A DNA stretch of 64,000 nucleotides from Sphingobacterium faecale (GCF_016746095.1 NZ_JAERTY010000008.1:124001-188000); one strand, 5' to 3'; shown: positions 17,801-25,485, counted from the stretch's first letter. Made by a program: numbers and translations. The notes: generated by a model from the sequence alone, not told the origin.

Positions 17801-18040
17801 TCCAGAAGGATCTTTTAAATGAAAGATAAATCCATCAGGGATTGCTTCAACTTTTTCAACAACATTGTTGGCAGCAAGAGCAGCAAGGTCTTTTTTGAGA
17901 CCAGCAATATCAGAAGTATTCTGATTGATGCTTTGTTCAAGACGCGATATGTCATCGTCGTACTTTTTACAGCCTTCGAGTACTACTGCGCTGCTGATTG
18001 CAATAGCTAAGGCGACTTTGGATAGATTTCTAATTTTCAT
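14846..18040 (-). CDS. Large collagen-repeat surface lipoprotein
   Basis: A 1064-residue protein. The signal peptide ends in a lipobox (VLEGC, Cys24), followed by a coiled coil at residues about 28-56 of the DUF4988 type (DISRLEQSINQNTSDIAGLK). Two blocks of Gly-X-Y collagen triplets follow at about 90-117 and 149-183, separated by a WRISSTTGEWEGSVDGG segment. The remaining 850 residues are Asn/Thr/Ser-rich beta-type sequence like cell-surface Ig-like domains. It probably trimerises through coiled coil and collagen and is exposed outside the cell; adhesion or matrix function is inference. A good promoter lies at 18131-18161. Confidence 0.8.
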   Translation of the reverse strand: MKIRNLSKVALAIAISSAVVLEGCKKYDDDISRLEQSINQNTSDIAGLKKDLAALAANNVVEKVEAIPDGFIFHLKDPSGKVTQYTIKNGAKGDPGTPGGKGDPGAPGGKGDPGTPGTMWRISSTTGEWEGSVDGGTTWTIKTGIKAQGPKGDPGDKGDPGDKGDPGDKGDPGDKGDPGDKGETPEIKKASDGKYYWYFGNQSTGIQAYPGDITITETDGGYNVVFTDATEAPTTVFLSKEAVKVSSLTLVPSFTNSNTPVVFFPRIVDDENNRNTLLQGYAEIKYNLNPFGVAIANYQAEGLLSQETEKVSFRSGGHSGINENFVNAGVVKNFGDIVVKYRPLLAKNTGSNSLFPRHSYNDGTKDLFIALQVKNLHSAVAEAQRFVASPFNIAKEEIIEKDEVTIEKAVNTNSKVDLVSGYNTNAFNGNSFVAVSSPSVNTNILPAEAELNDAHFTLNIFENAAQVIPNQNIPQNNTNYKGAVQLEQELRGFFARTQIGDKIVSMDDHGLAGYDLRFSLAANATHPQQGNWLNLDTQTGAITVKESTPGHYNHAAVGNYAIVKVDLFASTSATGTPITSRYIKIAFTQYSVNAVNISGSASMSLTSASSQTKDLTFVSPSTILDQAYNITGGSASTFHSSYTWIHDSSERTAANPAGSSTIGAVPAGWFLLHDMNTANQNVTRKVEVDQTKVNPGTYVLKGRYVPSASNSTLPVVNLEITVTVGINGTITHVKKGGFIEDGNLRIFGKELGTNDWYMGGDMSEFLQINNGISGPNVTHSYTVLNNAVAGFGTGIASSNVSGNLASGTQDPSVGQQFHLKANGNNLVTNIVPTLNAYNYVAGWNTGATKNLLNVRIDYFLNGNTAAYKSEIVQVQFKNPVKPIVVLQNGATSITDKSSGNNGNDPIRVSLREFFRLDNYLPSPNTTVYNGTNATFNNERLNRFGLNGNFNATQLATLKGLNANTVSIKAYYEDSPNTAIFTRNAAGVIGVNNLPSSTSLTVVNYGTTIPFVTNSANVVWTNSGANTITKNIIVEATITLPNKYNNGFINNDEITQVVKITIEKN
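17493..17582. repeat. Five tandem 18-base repeats in the collagen region
   Basis: The unit TCTCCCTTGTCTCCTGGA occurs five times in a row without change. On the coding minus strand each unit gives Gly-Asp-Pro-Gly-Asp-Lys, two collagen triplets, so gain or loss of units keeps the frame. Confidence 0.95.
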
Positions 18041-18130
18041 GTTTTACTTTTGAAATTTAAATTCGTTAAATGCTCGAAATTGATTGTACATTCATTCCTT
18101 TTGTGTTATCTGTTTGTGTTATATTTTTTG

Positions 18131-18161
18131 TAAAAGTACAATATAATATTGTAATACCAAA
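18131..18161 (-). promoter_or_regulatory. Promoter of the collagen-like gene with palindromic operator
   Basis: On the minus strand TTTG (18158-18161) is followed after 19 bases by TACTTTTA (18131-18138), a near-consensus Bacteroidetes promoter. The spacer contains TACAATAT-A-ATATTGTA (18137-18153), a perfect 17-base palindrome suited to repressor binding. The start codon is 90 bases downstream. Confidence 0.65.
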
Positions 18162-18180
18162 TAAATTTTTAAAAATATAT

Positions 18181-18420
18181 TTACGGATATGTTTTTAATT
18201 CAAATTGAAATGAATGTATTTGGCCATCAATGTCGGTTACTTGTACTTCAAAAATGGTTTTTTTGCTTTTTCTGTTTATCTTAAGATGTTGTTTAGCATA
18301 CTCTTGATCTTTTAAATTTATTTTTTTTAAGTTCAAAAGACTGATAATATCCTTTTCCGTTATTTCTTTAGATTCTGTCTGTAAAGTGTTTTTATTCTCA
18401 TTTTCTTTTTTAAAATTCAT
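18181..18420 (-). CDS. Small Lys-rich protein, related C-terminus to the 13124 gene
   Basis: A 79-residue protein with no signal peptide, rich in Lys, Asn and Glu in its first half and ending in beta-type sequence (VQVTDIDGQIHSFQFELKTYP). I recognise no named family. The ending resembles the 73-residue protein at 13124-13345. The gene stops just upstream of the collagen gene promoter and has its own promoter at about 18520-18550 with a palindrome at the predicted start of transcription. Confidence 0.55.
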   Translation of the reverse strand: MNFKKENENKNTLQTESKEITEKDIISLLNLKKINLKDQEYAKQHLKINRKSKKTIFEVQVTDIDGQIHSFQFELKTYP

Positions 18421-18502
18421 GGTCTTGCTGGTTAATAAATGGTCCTGGTTTGATGACTATGTTTTATTTAACCCTATCTACATACGTTTATTATTAAGCT
18501 CT

Positions 18503-18551
18503 GTAGTTTTTAAACTACGCAAACATACAATGTAAAATTGATTTATACAAT
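18503..18551 (-). promoter_or_regulatory. Promoter and start-site palindrome upstream of the 79-residue gene
   Basis: TATGTTTG on the minus strand (18520-18527) lies 20 bases after a TTG, a fit to the Bacteroidetes promoter. GTAGTTT-TT-AAACTAC (18503-18518) overlaps the expected transcription start. The 330-base gap 18421-18749 holds this element and the upstream region of the S24 repressor gene, and no further gene was found in it. Confidence 0.5.
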
Positions 18552-18749
18552 CATTTGTTGTTTTTTTTGTTATTAAATATGATTTTCTTAATTTGGCCTA
18601 ATATTTGATTCTTTGAGTGCGTGAAATCATTTTATGAATGGTGAAGCTTGTGAAGAAGGAAGAAGTGGAGTTGCGGCTTTTGTTTAGTGTGAGGATTTGC
18701 TGACAAAAGGTTGATGTTTTTTTTTGATACTGTTTATATAAAATAATAT

Positions 18750-19364
18750 ATGTCTAACTGGGGTCGCTTAGATCAAGTAATACAATATCTAGGGTTGAAT
18801 GTAAATTCTTTTTCTAAAGAAATAGGGTTAAATAGAGCGGAGAGATTATATCAGATAAAAAAAGGAAATTATGATATCAGTAAGAATCTTGCTGGAATTA
18901 TTGTGTCTCGATTTCCAGAGTTAAACGAGGCTTGGTTGTTAACTGGAGAAGGAACAATGCTGAAGGTTGCAGAAGGTTCTCCTAAAATTCCACTGTACAG
19001 CTTCAGTTTGGATGATTTTAATACTGATGTTTCACAGATGCAGGTTGTTGAGGAACTGGAAATCCCTATTCTATCAGGCAGTGATTTTGCATTTGTCCAC
19101 CAAGGTGATTCTATGAGTCCAGAGATTGAGCATGGTAGTATGGTCTTTGTGAAACAGGTTGATAAGGACGCGATTGTTTTTGGAGACATTTACCTGATCA
19201 TATCTGAGAAAATGAATATAGTGCGTTTTATTCGAGGCTTAGATGATAAGAGCTGGCGGTTGGTTGCAAAAAATGCTACAGATTTTGACGACTTGATAAT
19301 TGATATTCTACAGGTTAAAGCTGTTTATAAAGTGAAAGGCGTACTCTCTATGATTTCGATGTAG
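18750..19364 (+). CDS. LexA/S24-type phage-like repressor
   Basis: A 204-residue protein. Residues 1-65 form a HTH of the phage CI type (FSKEIGLNRAERLYQIKKGN), and the C-terminal part has the S24 peptidase fold with GDSMSPEIEHGSMVFV, where Ser121 is the nucleophile. The catalytic Lys of the family is expected in the segment NIVRFIRGL, where only Arg is seen, so autocleavage may be lost or altered. Such repressors respond to DNA damage or guard mobile elements, but no prophage genes surround it. It is divergent from the small gene at 18181. Confidence 0.82.
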   Translation: MSNWGRLDQVIQYLGLNVNSFSKEIGLNRAERLYQIKKGNYDISKNLAGIIVSRFPELNEAWLLTGEGTMLKVAEGSPKIPLYSFSLDDFNTDVSQMQVVEELEIPILSGSDFAFVHQGDSMSPEIEHGSMVFVKQVDKDAIVFGDIYLIISEKMNIVRFIRGLDDKSWRLVAKNATDFDDLIIDILQVKAVYKVKGVLSMISM

Positions 19365-19368
19365 GTAG

Positions 19369-19459
19369 GGGGGATCAGTAGTCAGGGATCAGTAATCAGT
19401 AGTCAGGTGTTAGTGTCTAGGGGTTAGTAGTCGGTGATTAGTAACCCGTGGTCTGTGAG
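19369..19459. repeat. Degenerate 13-14-base tandem repeat
   Basis: About six imperfect copies of a unit resembling GGGRTYAGTARTCA follow the S24 gene (GGGATCAGTAATCA, GGGGTTAGTAGTCG and others). The repeats are non-coding and end before the stop of the convergent kinase-like gene. Confidence 0.6.
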
Positions 19460-19484
19460 GAGGAGGGAGGATCTTTCAATAATC

Positions 19485-20036
19485 TTAGTAGGTGAGTAAA
19501 TCGTTGATGAATTTCCTTGTTACTTGAAGTCCATTCTGTAGTCTTTGGTCGTTTAAACCAGAAATTATTGTGTATTTTGCGTTCAACGCATCTAACTCTT
19601 TTTTCCAGATTTTCATAAAATGTTCTCTTTCCTCTGGGAAGTCTCTCAAAGGATCATTCTCCCAAGGGAGGTCGATGTCCATGAGCAGGTATAGATCGTA
19701 TCTTCTTTGTGTAATCTCCGATGTTACTTCGTATGGGGTGTGGCCAAATAAGTGATCGCACCATATTTTTACGGTCATGATCGTGGTGTCACAGATCAAT
19801 ATGTTATTTTTCGTTTGAGAGGATATTGCTTCTTCTAAAGCAATCTGTCCGTAGAACATGTTGGTTTCGTCCTGTAGACTGTATTGGTTCTGGAGATTTT
19901 TACAGTAGTATCGAGCATATTCAGGTACGTAAGAGCTGTCTAATACCTTGGAAAGATGTTGAGCCATGGTTGATTTTCCGGTTGACTCAGGACCGACTAC
20001 TGCAATTTTTAGTAAAGAATCCTTGTTATTGTTCAT
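19485..20036 (-). CDS. NadR-like P-loop ATPase (nicotinamide riboside kinase type)
   Basis: A 183-residue P-loop protein with the Walker A motif VVGPESTGKSTMA at residues 13-25. The stretch SYVPEYARYYC and the later DTTIMTVKIWCDHLFG and MDIDLPWENDPLRDFP are typical of the ribosylnicotinamide kinase domain of NadR, here found alone. It could phosphorylate nicotinamide riboside in NAD salvage, but stand-alone members are often only annotated as AAA ATPases. The cytidylyltransferase domain of NadR is missing. Confidence 0.78.
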   Translation of the reverse strand: MNNNKDSLLKIAVVGPESTGKSTMAQHLSKVLDSSYVPEYARYYCKNLQNQYSLQDETNMFYGQIALEEAISSQTKNNILICDTTIMTVKIWCDHLFGHTPYEVTSEITQRRYDLYLLMDIDLPWENDPLRDFPEEREHFMKIWKKELDALNAKYTIISGLNDQRLQNGLQVTRKFINDLLTY

Positions 20037-20105
20037 GGAAGAACAATATTAAGCATTTTTTTTGAGTAATCTAAAGCCGTTAAACCTTTTGCTTTCTTAT
20101 CATTT

Positions 20106-20579
20106 TTATTGCACTATTTTGTTAGCACAATTGGTGCTGGCAAAAGATTCTGGTTTGGCTTTGAATACAAACCCCATCCCGAGAATATATCCCATAGCTT
20201 CTTTTAGCGCAATATTTGACTCGAAATTTGGATTCGTATTGATGTCGGCATGTACTTCCAGATCGATCGCATACTGATCTAAAATGGGACACAGATGGTA
20301 AGCTGTTTCGATGGATTTTTGTACTTCTAAAAGCATTCGTTCTTTGATGCTCATGTTGTGTGCTTTGCGGTCTTTGTGGATAAACATAAATCCGCCCTTA
20401 TGTTCGCGGAGAAATACCACTACCGTAGCAAACTCGGCAGTTCCACGTTTTACCTGAGAATCTGTCCCTATGAAAACCTTGAGTTTGTTTCCTAATTTAT
20501 TTTCTCTGAGGATTGCCGCTTCAACAGCATCCATAATGGGGAGGCGAAGGTGTTCGCCATTGTATTTTTGCCATTCCAT
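20106..20579 (-). CDS. RNase H-like protein of the DUF458/YkuK family
   Basis: A 157-residue protein. The pattern VFIGTDSQVKRGTAEFATVV near residues 35-54 and the acidic positions in DLEVHADINTNPNFES match the DUF458 (YkuK) family with a ribonuclease H-like fold. Those acidic residues would bind the metal ions. Whether it cuts nucleic acid is not known. It lies between the NadR-like gene and upp on the same strand but with larger gaps, so the genes may not form one operon. Confidence 0.75.
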   Translation of the reverse strand: MEWQKYNGEHLRLPIMDAVEAAILRENKLGNKLKVFIGTDSQVKRGTAEFATVVVFLREHKGGFMFIHKDRKAHNMSIKERMLLEVQKSIETAYHLCPILDQYAIDLEVHADINTNPNFESNIALKEAMGYILGMGFVFKAKPESFASTNCANKIVQ

Positions 20580-20697
20580 AAGATATGTTTTTGTTGTTTG
20601 AATATACTGATATCGTGTTCATTGATTGTTAATTGTATGTTGTTTTTAAGTTATGTGTTCAGCGGTGAAATGGTATAATGCTGAATGTGTAGATCTG

Positions 20698-20713
20698 CAG
20701 ATTCGCGAATCTG
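20698..20713. repeat. 16-base perfect palindrome CAGATTCG-CGAATCTG
   Basis: Located 21 bases past the upp stop codon. There is no T tract after it, so it is not a standard terminator. A closely similar element, GATTCG-TGAATC, is at 24069-24080. Confidence 0.6.
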
Positions 20714-20733
20714 TCTAATAAATGAAAATCTAT

Positions 20734-21381
20734 CTAGTGCTCTTTTACGCCATAAGCCAGGTCTCCGGCATCACCAAGGCCGGGGACAATATAGGATTTA
20801 CTGGTCAGCTCATTATCGACGTCTCCGACCCAAATCTGTGCCTCAGAGATAAATGCTCTGACATGATCAAGCCCTTCTTGGCTAGCAATAATAGCTGCAA
20901 TATGCAATTCCTTGATATTATACTCGCTTAAAAGCTCTCTACAGCAAAGAACCAAGCTCTTGCCTGTGGCCAACATTGGATCGGATACAATCACTATTCG
21001 TTCGTCAAGGTTTGGCGTGTTCTCATATTTGCGGTGAATTTCGAACTCTCCACTTTTTTTGGTATGTCTATAGGCTGCTATAAAACCAGATTCTGCCTGA
21101 TCGAAAACATTTAAAAACCCCTGATGGTATGGTAATCCCGCGCGAATCAACGTTATAAGGACAGGCTGTTCTATCAAAGTGTGCATTTCTGCAACACCTA
21201 GAGGAGTTTCAATCTCCTGAGGTGAGTAGGTAAAAGTTTTGCTGATCTCGTAAGCCATTACTTCGCCAAGTCTTTCGATGTTCCGGCGGAACCGCATGCT
21301 ATCTTTTTGGATTTCTTTATCCCTAAGCTCTGAAATGAAATGATTGGCGATGCTATTTTCTTTTGTCAGTATGTGAATCAT
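20734..21381 (-). CDS. upp: Uracil phosphoribosyltransferase
   Basis: The 215-residue protein converts uracil and PRPP to UMP in pyrimidine salvage. Its PRPP-binding loop VIVSDPMLATGKSL lies near residues 129-142, and the uracil-binding C-terminus contains VGDVDNELTSKSYIVPGLGD. Length and motif order fit upp. It is divergent from uvrB, with 145 bases between the starts. Confidence 0.9.
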   Translation of the reverse strand: MIHILTKENSIANHFISELRDKEIQKDSMRFRRNIERLGEVMAYEISKTFTYSPQEIETPLGVAEMHTLIEQPVLITLIRAGLPYHQGFLNVFDQAESGFIAAYRHTKKSGEFEIHRKYENTPNLDERIVIVSDPMLATGKSLVLCCRELLSEYNIKELHIAAIIASQEGLDHVRAFISEAQIWVGDVDNELTSKSYIVPGLGDAGDLAYGVKEH

Positions 21382-21525
21382 GGTAATGGTATTTATTTAC
21401 CAAAATACAAAAAAATATTGAGTTGTAGTTAGTGATAAGTGGTGGCATGCATTACATTTTATGTTTTTTTGGTGTATGCCATATCTTACAGCTAAATTTC
21501 TTATTTTTACATAAGAAGGGACACT

Positions 21526-23553
21526 ATGAAATTTCAACTTACGTCAGAATATTATCCTACCGGAGATCAGCCACAAGCGATAAAAGAATTAGTACAAGGA
21601 GTAAACCAAGGAGATACTTACCAAACCCTTCTTGGGGTGACTGGTTCCGGAAAGACCTTTACGGTTGCTAATGTCATTCAGCAGACCCAGAAGCCGACCT
21701 TGATACTAAGTCATAATAAGACGTTGGCAGCACAGTTATATGGAGAGTTCAAACAGTTCTTTCCAGAGAACTCAGTAAACTATTTTGTATCCTATTATGA
21801 CTACTATCAACCGGAGGCGTTCATAGCATCGACCAATACCTATATCGAAAAGGATCTGGCAATCAATGAAGAGATTGAAAAATTGCGGTTGGCAAGTACC
21901 TCTGCCTTGATGTCTGGCCGGCGGGATGTCATAGTGGTTTCGTCTGTATCCTGTATCTATGGTATGGGAAATCCCGATGATTTCTCGAAGTCAATCTTCC
22001 GGTTTGGTGTAGGGATGACTGTATCCAGAAATGCATTTTTACACAAGTTGGTAGAGATTTTATACGCACGTACGACTACGGAGTTTAAGCGCGGTACGTT
22101 TCGAGTCAAAGGAGATACAGTAGATATCTATCCAGCGTATTTGGACAATGCCTATCGGGTTTCTTTCTTTGGGGATGAAATCGACGAACTTAGCGAAATA
22201 GATCCGGTTACTGGTAAAACGTTGTTGAAACATGAGACTCTATCGCTTTTTCCAGCAACCCTGTTTGTAACACCCAAGGAGAAATTTACACAATCTATTT
22301 GGGCGATACAGGAAGAAATGGTACAACGCAAAGCCCAACTTGAAGAGGAAGGGCGGATGTTGGAGGCCAAACGTTTAGAGGAAAGAGTCAATTACGATTT
22401 GGAAATGATGCGAGAACTCGGCTACTGCTCGGGGATAGAGAACTATTCCCGCTTCTTTGATGGTAGAGAGCCTGGGATGCGTCCCTTCTGTCTTCTGGAT
22501 TATTTCCCCGAAGACTATTTGGTGGTCATTGATGAAAGCCACGTCACATTGCCACAATTGAGGGCTATGTATGGAGGTGACCGTTCGCGGAAGATATCGC
22601 TCGTAGAGCATGGCTTCAGGCTTCCGGCAGCGTTGGACAATAGACCGCTTAACTTTCCGGAATTCGAGTCTTTAACAAATCAGACCATATATGTCTCGGC
22701 GACACCCGGTGATTATGAATTGCAACAAACCGAAGGAGTGGTAGTAGAGCAGGTGATTCGTCCTACGGGATTGTTAGACCCAATTATAGAAGTCAGGCCC
22801 GCTATGAATCAGGTAGATGATTTTTTGGAACAGGTAGACAAAACAATAAAAGAAGGAGGTCGTATCCTAGCTACAACGTTGACCAAACGTATGGCGGAGG
22901 AGTTAACGAAATATATGAGTCGCCTTAATATCAAGGTACGCTATATCCACTCGGAGGTCAAAACCTTAGAAAGGGTGGAAATATTACGGGGACTGCGCCT
23001 AGGGGAGTTCGATGTATTGGTGGGTGTGAACCTGTTACGGGAAGGGTTAGATCTTCCGGAGGTAACCCTAGTGGCTATTTTGGACGCCGATAAGGAAGGC
23101 TTTCTGCGATCAGAACGATCTCTTATACAGACGATAGGTCGTGCAGCACGTAATGACAAAGGCCGTGTGATCATGTACGCCGATAAGATGACCGACAGTA
23201 TGCGTGTGACAATCGACGAAACCAATAGAAGACGGGAAAAACAGATCGCTTATAACGTGGAGCATGGGATTACACCGCGTACCGTGGGAAAAACAAGAGA
23301 AGAGATTTTGGAACAGACATCAGTAGCCGACTTTAAAGGTGAGCAAAAACCATATGTCGAACCTGAGCCAAGTGTTAGCGTAGCTGCTGATCCTTTAATA
23401 GCTTACATGAGTGAAAAAGATCTCAAGAAAGCGGTCGATACCGTTCGTAAAAGAATGGAGAAAGCAGCGAAAGAGATGGATTTCCTAGAAGCGGCCAAGC
23501 TGCGTGATGAAATGTTTACTTTGGAAAAGTCTTATGAAGAGCGGTTTGGATAG
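21526..23553 (+). CDS. uvrB: Excinuclease ABC subunit B
   Basis: A 675-residue protein with all UvrB landmarks: Walker A LLGVTGSGKTFT (residues 36-47), the beta-hairpin region YYDYYQPEAF, the helicase motifs VVIDESHVTL and SATPGDYEL, IGRAARN, and the C-terminal UVR domain AAKEMDFLEAAKLRDEM for contact with UvrC. It holds damaged DNA in nucleotide excision repair with UvrA and UvrC, which are not in the window. AGAAGGG upstream supports the ATG start. A long hairpin overlaps its stop codon. Confidence 0.97.
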   Translation: MKFQLTSEYYPTGDQPQAIKELVQGVNQGDTYQTLLGVTGSGKTFTVANVIQQTQKPTLILSHNKTLAAQLYGEFKQFFPENSVNYFVSYYDYYQPEAFIASTNTYIEKDLAINEEIEKLRLASTSALMSGRRDVIVVSSVSCIYGMGNPDDFSKSIFRFGVGMTVSRNAFLHKLVEILYARTTTEFKRGTFRVKGDTVDIYPAYLDNAYRVSFFGDEIDELSEIDPVTGKTLLKHETLSLFPATLFVTPKEKFTQSIWAIQEEMVQRKAQLEEEGRMLEAKRLEERVNYDLEMMRELGYCSGIENYSRFFDGREPGMRPFCLLDYFPEDYLVVIDESHVTLPQLRAMYGGDRSRKISLVEHGFRLPAALDNRPLNFPEFESLTNQTIYVSATPGDYELQQTEGVVVEQVIRPTGLLDPIIEVRPAMNQVDDFLEQVDKTIKEGGRILATTLTKRMAEELTKYMSRLNIKVRYIHSEVKTLERVEILRGLRLGEFDVLVGVNLLREGLDLPEVTLVAILDADKEGFLRSERSLIQTIGRAARNDKGRVIMYADKMTDSMRVTIDETNRRREKQIAYNVEHGITPRTVGKTREEILEQTSVADFKGEQKPYVEPEPSVSVAADPLIAYMSEKDLKKAVDTVRKRMEKAAKEMDFLEAAKLRDEMFTLEKSYEERFG

Positions 23554-23574
23554 ATCTTTATCCAAATCGCTCTT
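23537..23574. terminator. Hairpin across the uvrB stop, convergent terminator
   Basis: A 16-base stem AAGAGCGGTTTGGATA / TATCCAAATCGCTCTT with one mismatched or wobble pair and loop GATCTT spans the uvrB stop codon and the intergenic space before the convergent lipoprotein gene. There is no long T tract. Confidence 0.65.
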
Positions 23575-23578
23575 GGTG

Positions 23579-24010
23579 TTATTTCTTTTCCTGATATAAG
23601 GCGGTTTTATTTAGACTTAAAGTCCAACAGTTGGAGTCCTTAACCAAAGTAAACCTGCCATTGGTATAAGTTGTGGTGTTGCGTTGATTCAGCATTATAC
23701 TGTTCTGTTCTTCTGGAATGAATACCTCAGCTTCATTTTTGGAACTATCCACCAAGAGATAGGCGGAAGTTTGATAGGCACTGGACGTATTCAAGGTGTG
23801 TAGTGCGATTCCCTGCTCAAAGGGGCGTATACATTCACCGCGTAATTGGGACCAAGTGTAACCTGCACTCAATAGGCAACCGTGTTTGTCCTTATCCGCT
23901 CCCACAGCGGCTAAAGAGTCAGCTCCAGCATTGGATGATGAAACTTTTGATGATTGACAACTGCTCGCAAAGATCACATATAGCAATAATAATGACATAT
24001 GTGTTTTCAT
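23579..24010 (-). CDS. Small lipoprotein, unknown function
   Basis: A 143-residue protein with signal peptide ending in ASSC (lipobox). The mature part holds a conserved-looking segment HGCLLSAGYTWSQLRGECIR with two Cys, then mostly beta-type sequence (TYTNGRFTLVKDSNCWTL). I have seen this Gly-Tyr-Thr-Trp-Ser pattern in Bacteroidetes lipoproteins of unknown function but can give no role. It converges with uvrB. Confidence 0.65.
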   Translation of the reverse strand: MKTHMSLLLLYVIFASSCQSSKVSSSNAGADSLAAVGADKDKHGCLLSAGYTWSQLRGECIRPFEQGIALHTLNTSSAYQTSAYLLVDSSKNEAEVFIPEEQNSIMLNQRNTTTYTNGRFTLVKDSNCWTLSLNKTALYQEKK

Positions 24011-24408
24011 AGTAGATGTTTTTAAGTGTCAATAATTTAATGCTCTATTTAAGCACTATAACCTTTCTGATTCGTGAATCTATCTTGTAGAGCAATTAAT
24101 GTTCCTAATTTGAATTAATCGGATCAATTGATTCTTTTTTTTGCGGTTAAAATAAGAATATACATTAGCACGCCTCTTCTGAAAGAAATTTTATGAAAAG
24201 ATAACGTTGAAGGCTTCTGTTTTGTTTGTTGTATTTTAAAATAAAATTCTCTAAGTTTATTCTTTTTCAAATGAAATGGTTTATTCTTTAGTAAATTAAT
24301 AAACTGAATCAGGAGGAGCTAACCACCCGCTCAAGTGATGATGCAATCACACTATTGGGGGGCTCACGGAAAAATAATAAAATTAAAATACGTTAATTGA
24401 TCATTGGG
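24011..24408. other. Gap upstream of proB with a possible structured leader
   Basis: This 398-base stretch has no ORF worth calling. The last 100 bases carry nested complements: GAGC (24316-24319) can pair with GCTC at 24329-24332 or at 24362-24365, and GTGAT-GATGCA-ATCAC forms a hairpin at 24335-24350. Short stretches of C (CCACCC) and G (TTGGGGGG) face each other. This may be a leader that controls proB, but I recognise no known riboswitch class. Confidence 0.35.
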
Positions 24409-25440
24409 ATGAAGAAACCAGTACTGGTTATTAAATTTGGATCTGCATCTATCACAACAGATGGAGAAGTAGACGAGCGGATTGTATTGGAGATTGCACG
24501 TCAATGTGCTGTTCTCCAATCGACTTATAATATTGTATTGGTATCCTCGGGTGCTGTAGCAGCGGGTCGACGTTTTATTCCGAGATATACGGGGACATTG
24601 GAACAACGCAAAGCTGCGGCAGCAATAGGAAATCCATTATTGATGCGGATCTATTCTACCTATTTCAAACCTTTTCGCATCGCACTGGCACAAAGCCTTT
24701 GTGAACGCCACCATTTTTCAAATAGGGGGCAGTTTTTACAGTTAAAAAGTACGTATGAGACCTTGTGGAAGAATAATATTATCCCTGTAGCCAATGAAAA
24801 TGATGTAGTCAGCAATAAAGAACTGAAATTTTCAGATAATGATGAGCTGGCAACATTGATCGCTGTGGGCTTTGGAGCAGAACAGCTTTTGTTCAGTACT
24901 TCGGTGCCTGGTGTGCTGGATGACAAGGGAAATGTCATTCCTTTAATTGAAATCATCGATAAAGACGCACTCGCTCTGGCCCGTAAGGAAAAGTCAACGG
25001 TGGGCCTAGGAGGTATGACTTCTAAGTTAAACTTTGCCCGATTGGCAACCCAGATGGGTATTCAAGCTGTTATTTTTAGTATGCAGACCCCAGATGGTAT
25101 TTTAAAGGCTATCTCGGGAGAGACGGGGACGGTGTGTCTGGCGCAGAAGAAGAAAGTTTCTTCTCGAAACAAATGGCTGGCCAGTGGCAGTCTGATCGCA
25201 GGTCTGGTCAAAGTAGATCAAGGTGCGCTGCAAGCGATTCAACAGCGGAAAAGCCTATTGGCTGTCGGTATCGCTGAGGTGGTGGGAGAATTTGAAGCAG
25301 GGGAGGTCTTTCAGATTGCAGATCGCGAGGGGGTGGTGCAGGCTGTGGCCAAAGCAAAAATCGATTCCGTTGCTTTGAAGAAATCAGATACCAAGAAAAA
25401 TATAGCATTGGCACATGCAGATGATATCGTGCTATTGTAA
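24409..25440 (+). CDS. proB: Glutamate 5-kinase
   Basis: A 343-residue protein that phosphorylates glutamate in the first step of proline synthesis. It has the amino-acid kinase fold (VIKFGSASITTDGE, LVSSGAVAAGR, FSDNDELATLIA, GLGGMTSKL) followed by a C-terminal PUA domain from about residue 255, as in typical ProB. An upstream in-frame TTG at 24397 adds only four residues; the ATG at 24409 is preferred. proA starts 45 bases downstream. Confidence 0.93.
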   Translation: MKKPVLVIKFGSASITTDGEVDERIVLEIARQCAVLQSTYNIVLVSSGAVAAGRRFIPRYTGTLEQRKAAAAIGNPLLMRIYSTYFKPFRIALAQSLCERHHFSNRGQFLQLKSTYETLWKNNIIPVANENDVVSNKELKFSDNDELATLIAVGFGAEQLLFSTSVPGVLDDKGNVIPLIEIIDKDALALARKEKSTVGLGGMTSKLNFARLATQMGIQAVIFSMQTPDGILKAISGETGTVCLAQKKKVSSRNKWLASGSLIAGLVKVDQGALQAIQQRKSLLAVGIAEVVGEFEAGEVFQIADREGVVQAVAKAKIDSVALKKSDTKKNIALAHADDIVLL

Positions 25441-25485
25441 GTTGAATAAGAAGACGCTAAGCATAAAATAATAAAGAGGAAGGAA

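Noticed and set aside
17420..17822. Open frames opposite the collagen region, with Pro/Ser-Gly repeats
   Set aside because: They are antisense reflections of the 18-base repeats; composition follows from the repeat and no start signal supports them.
18750..19364. Prophage remnant around the S24 repressor
   Set aside because: No integrase, structural or replication phage genes occur on either side.
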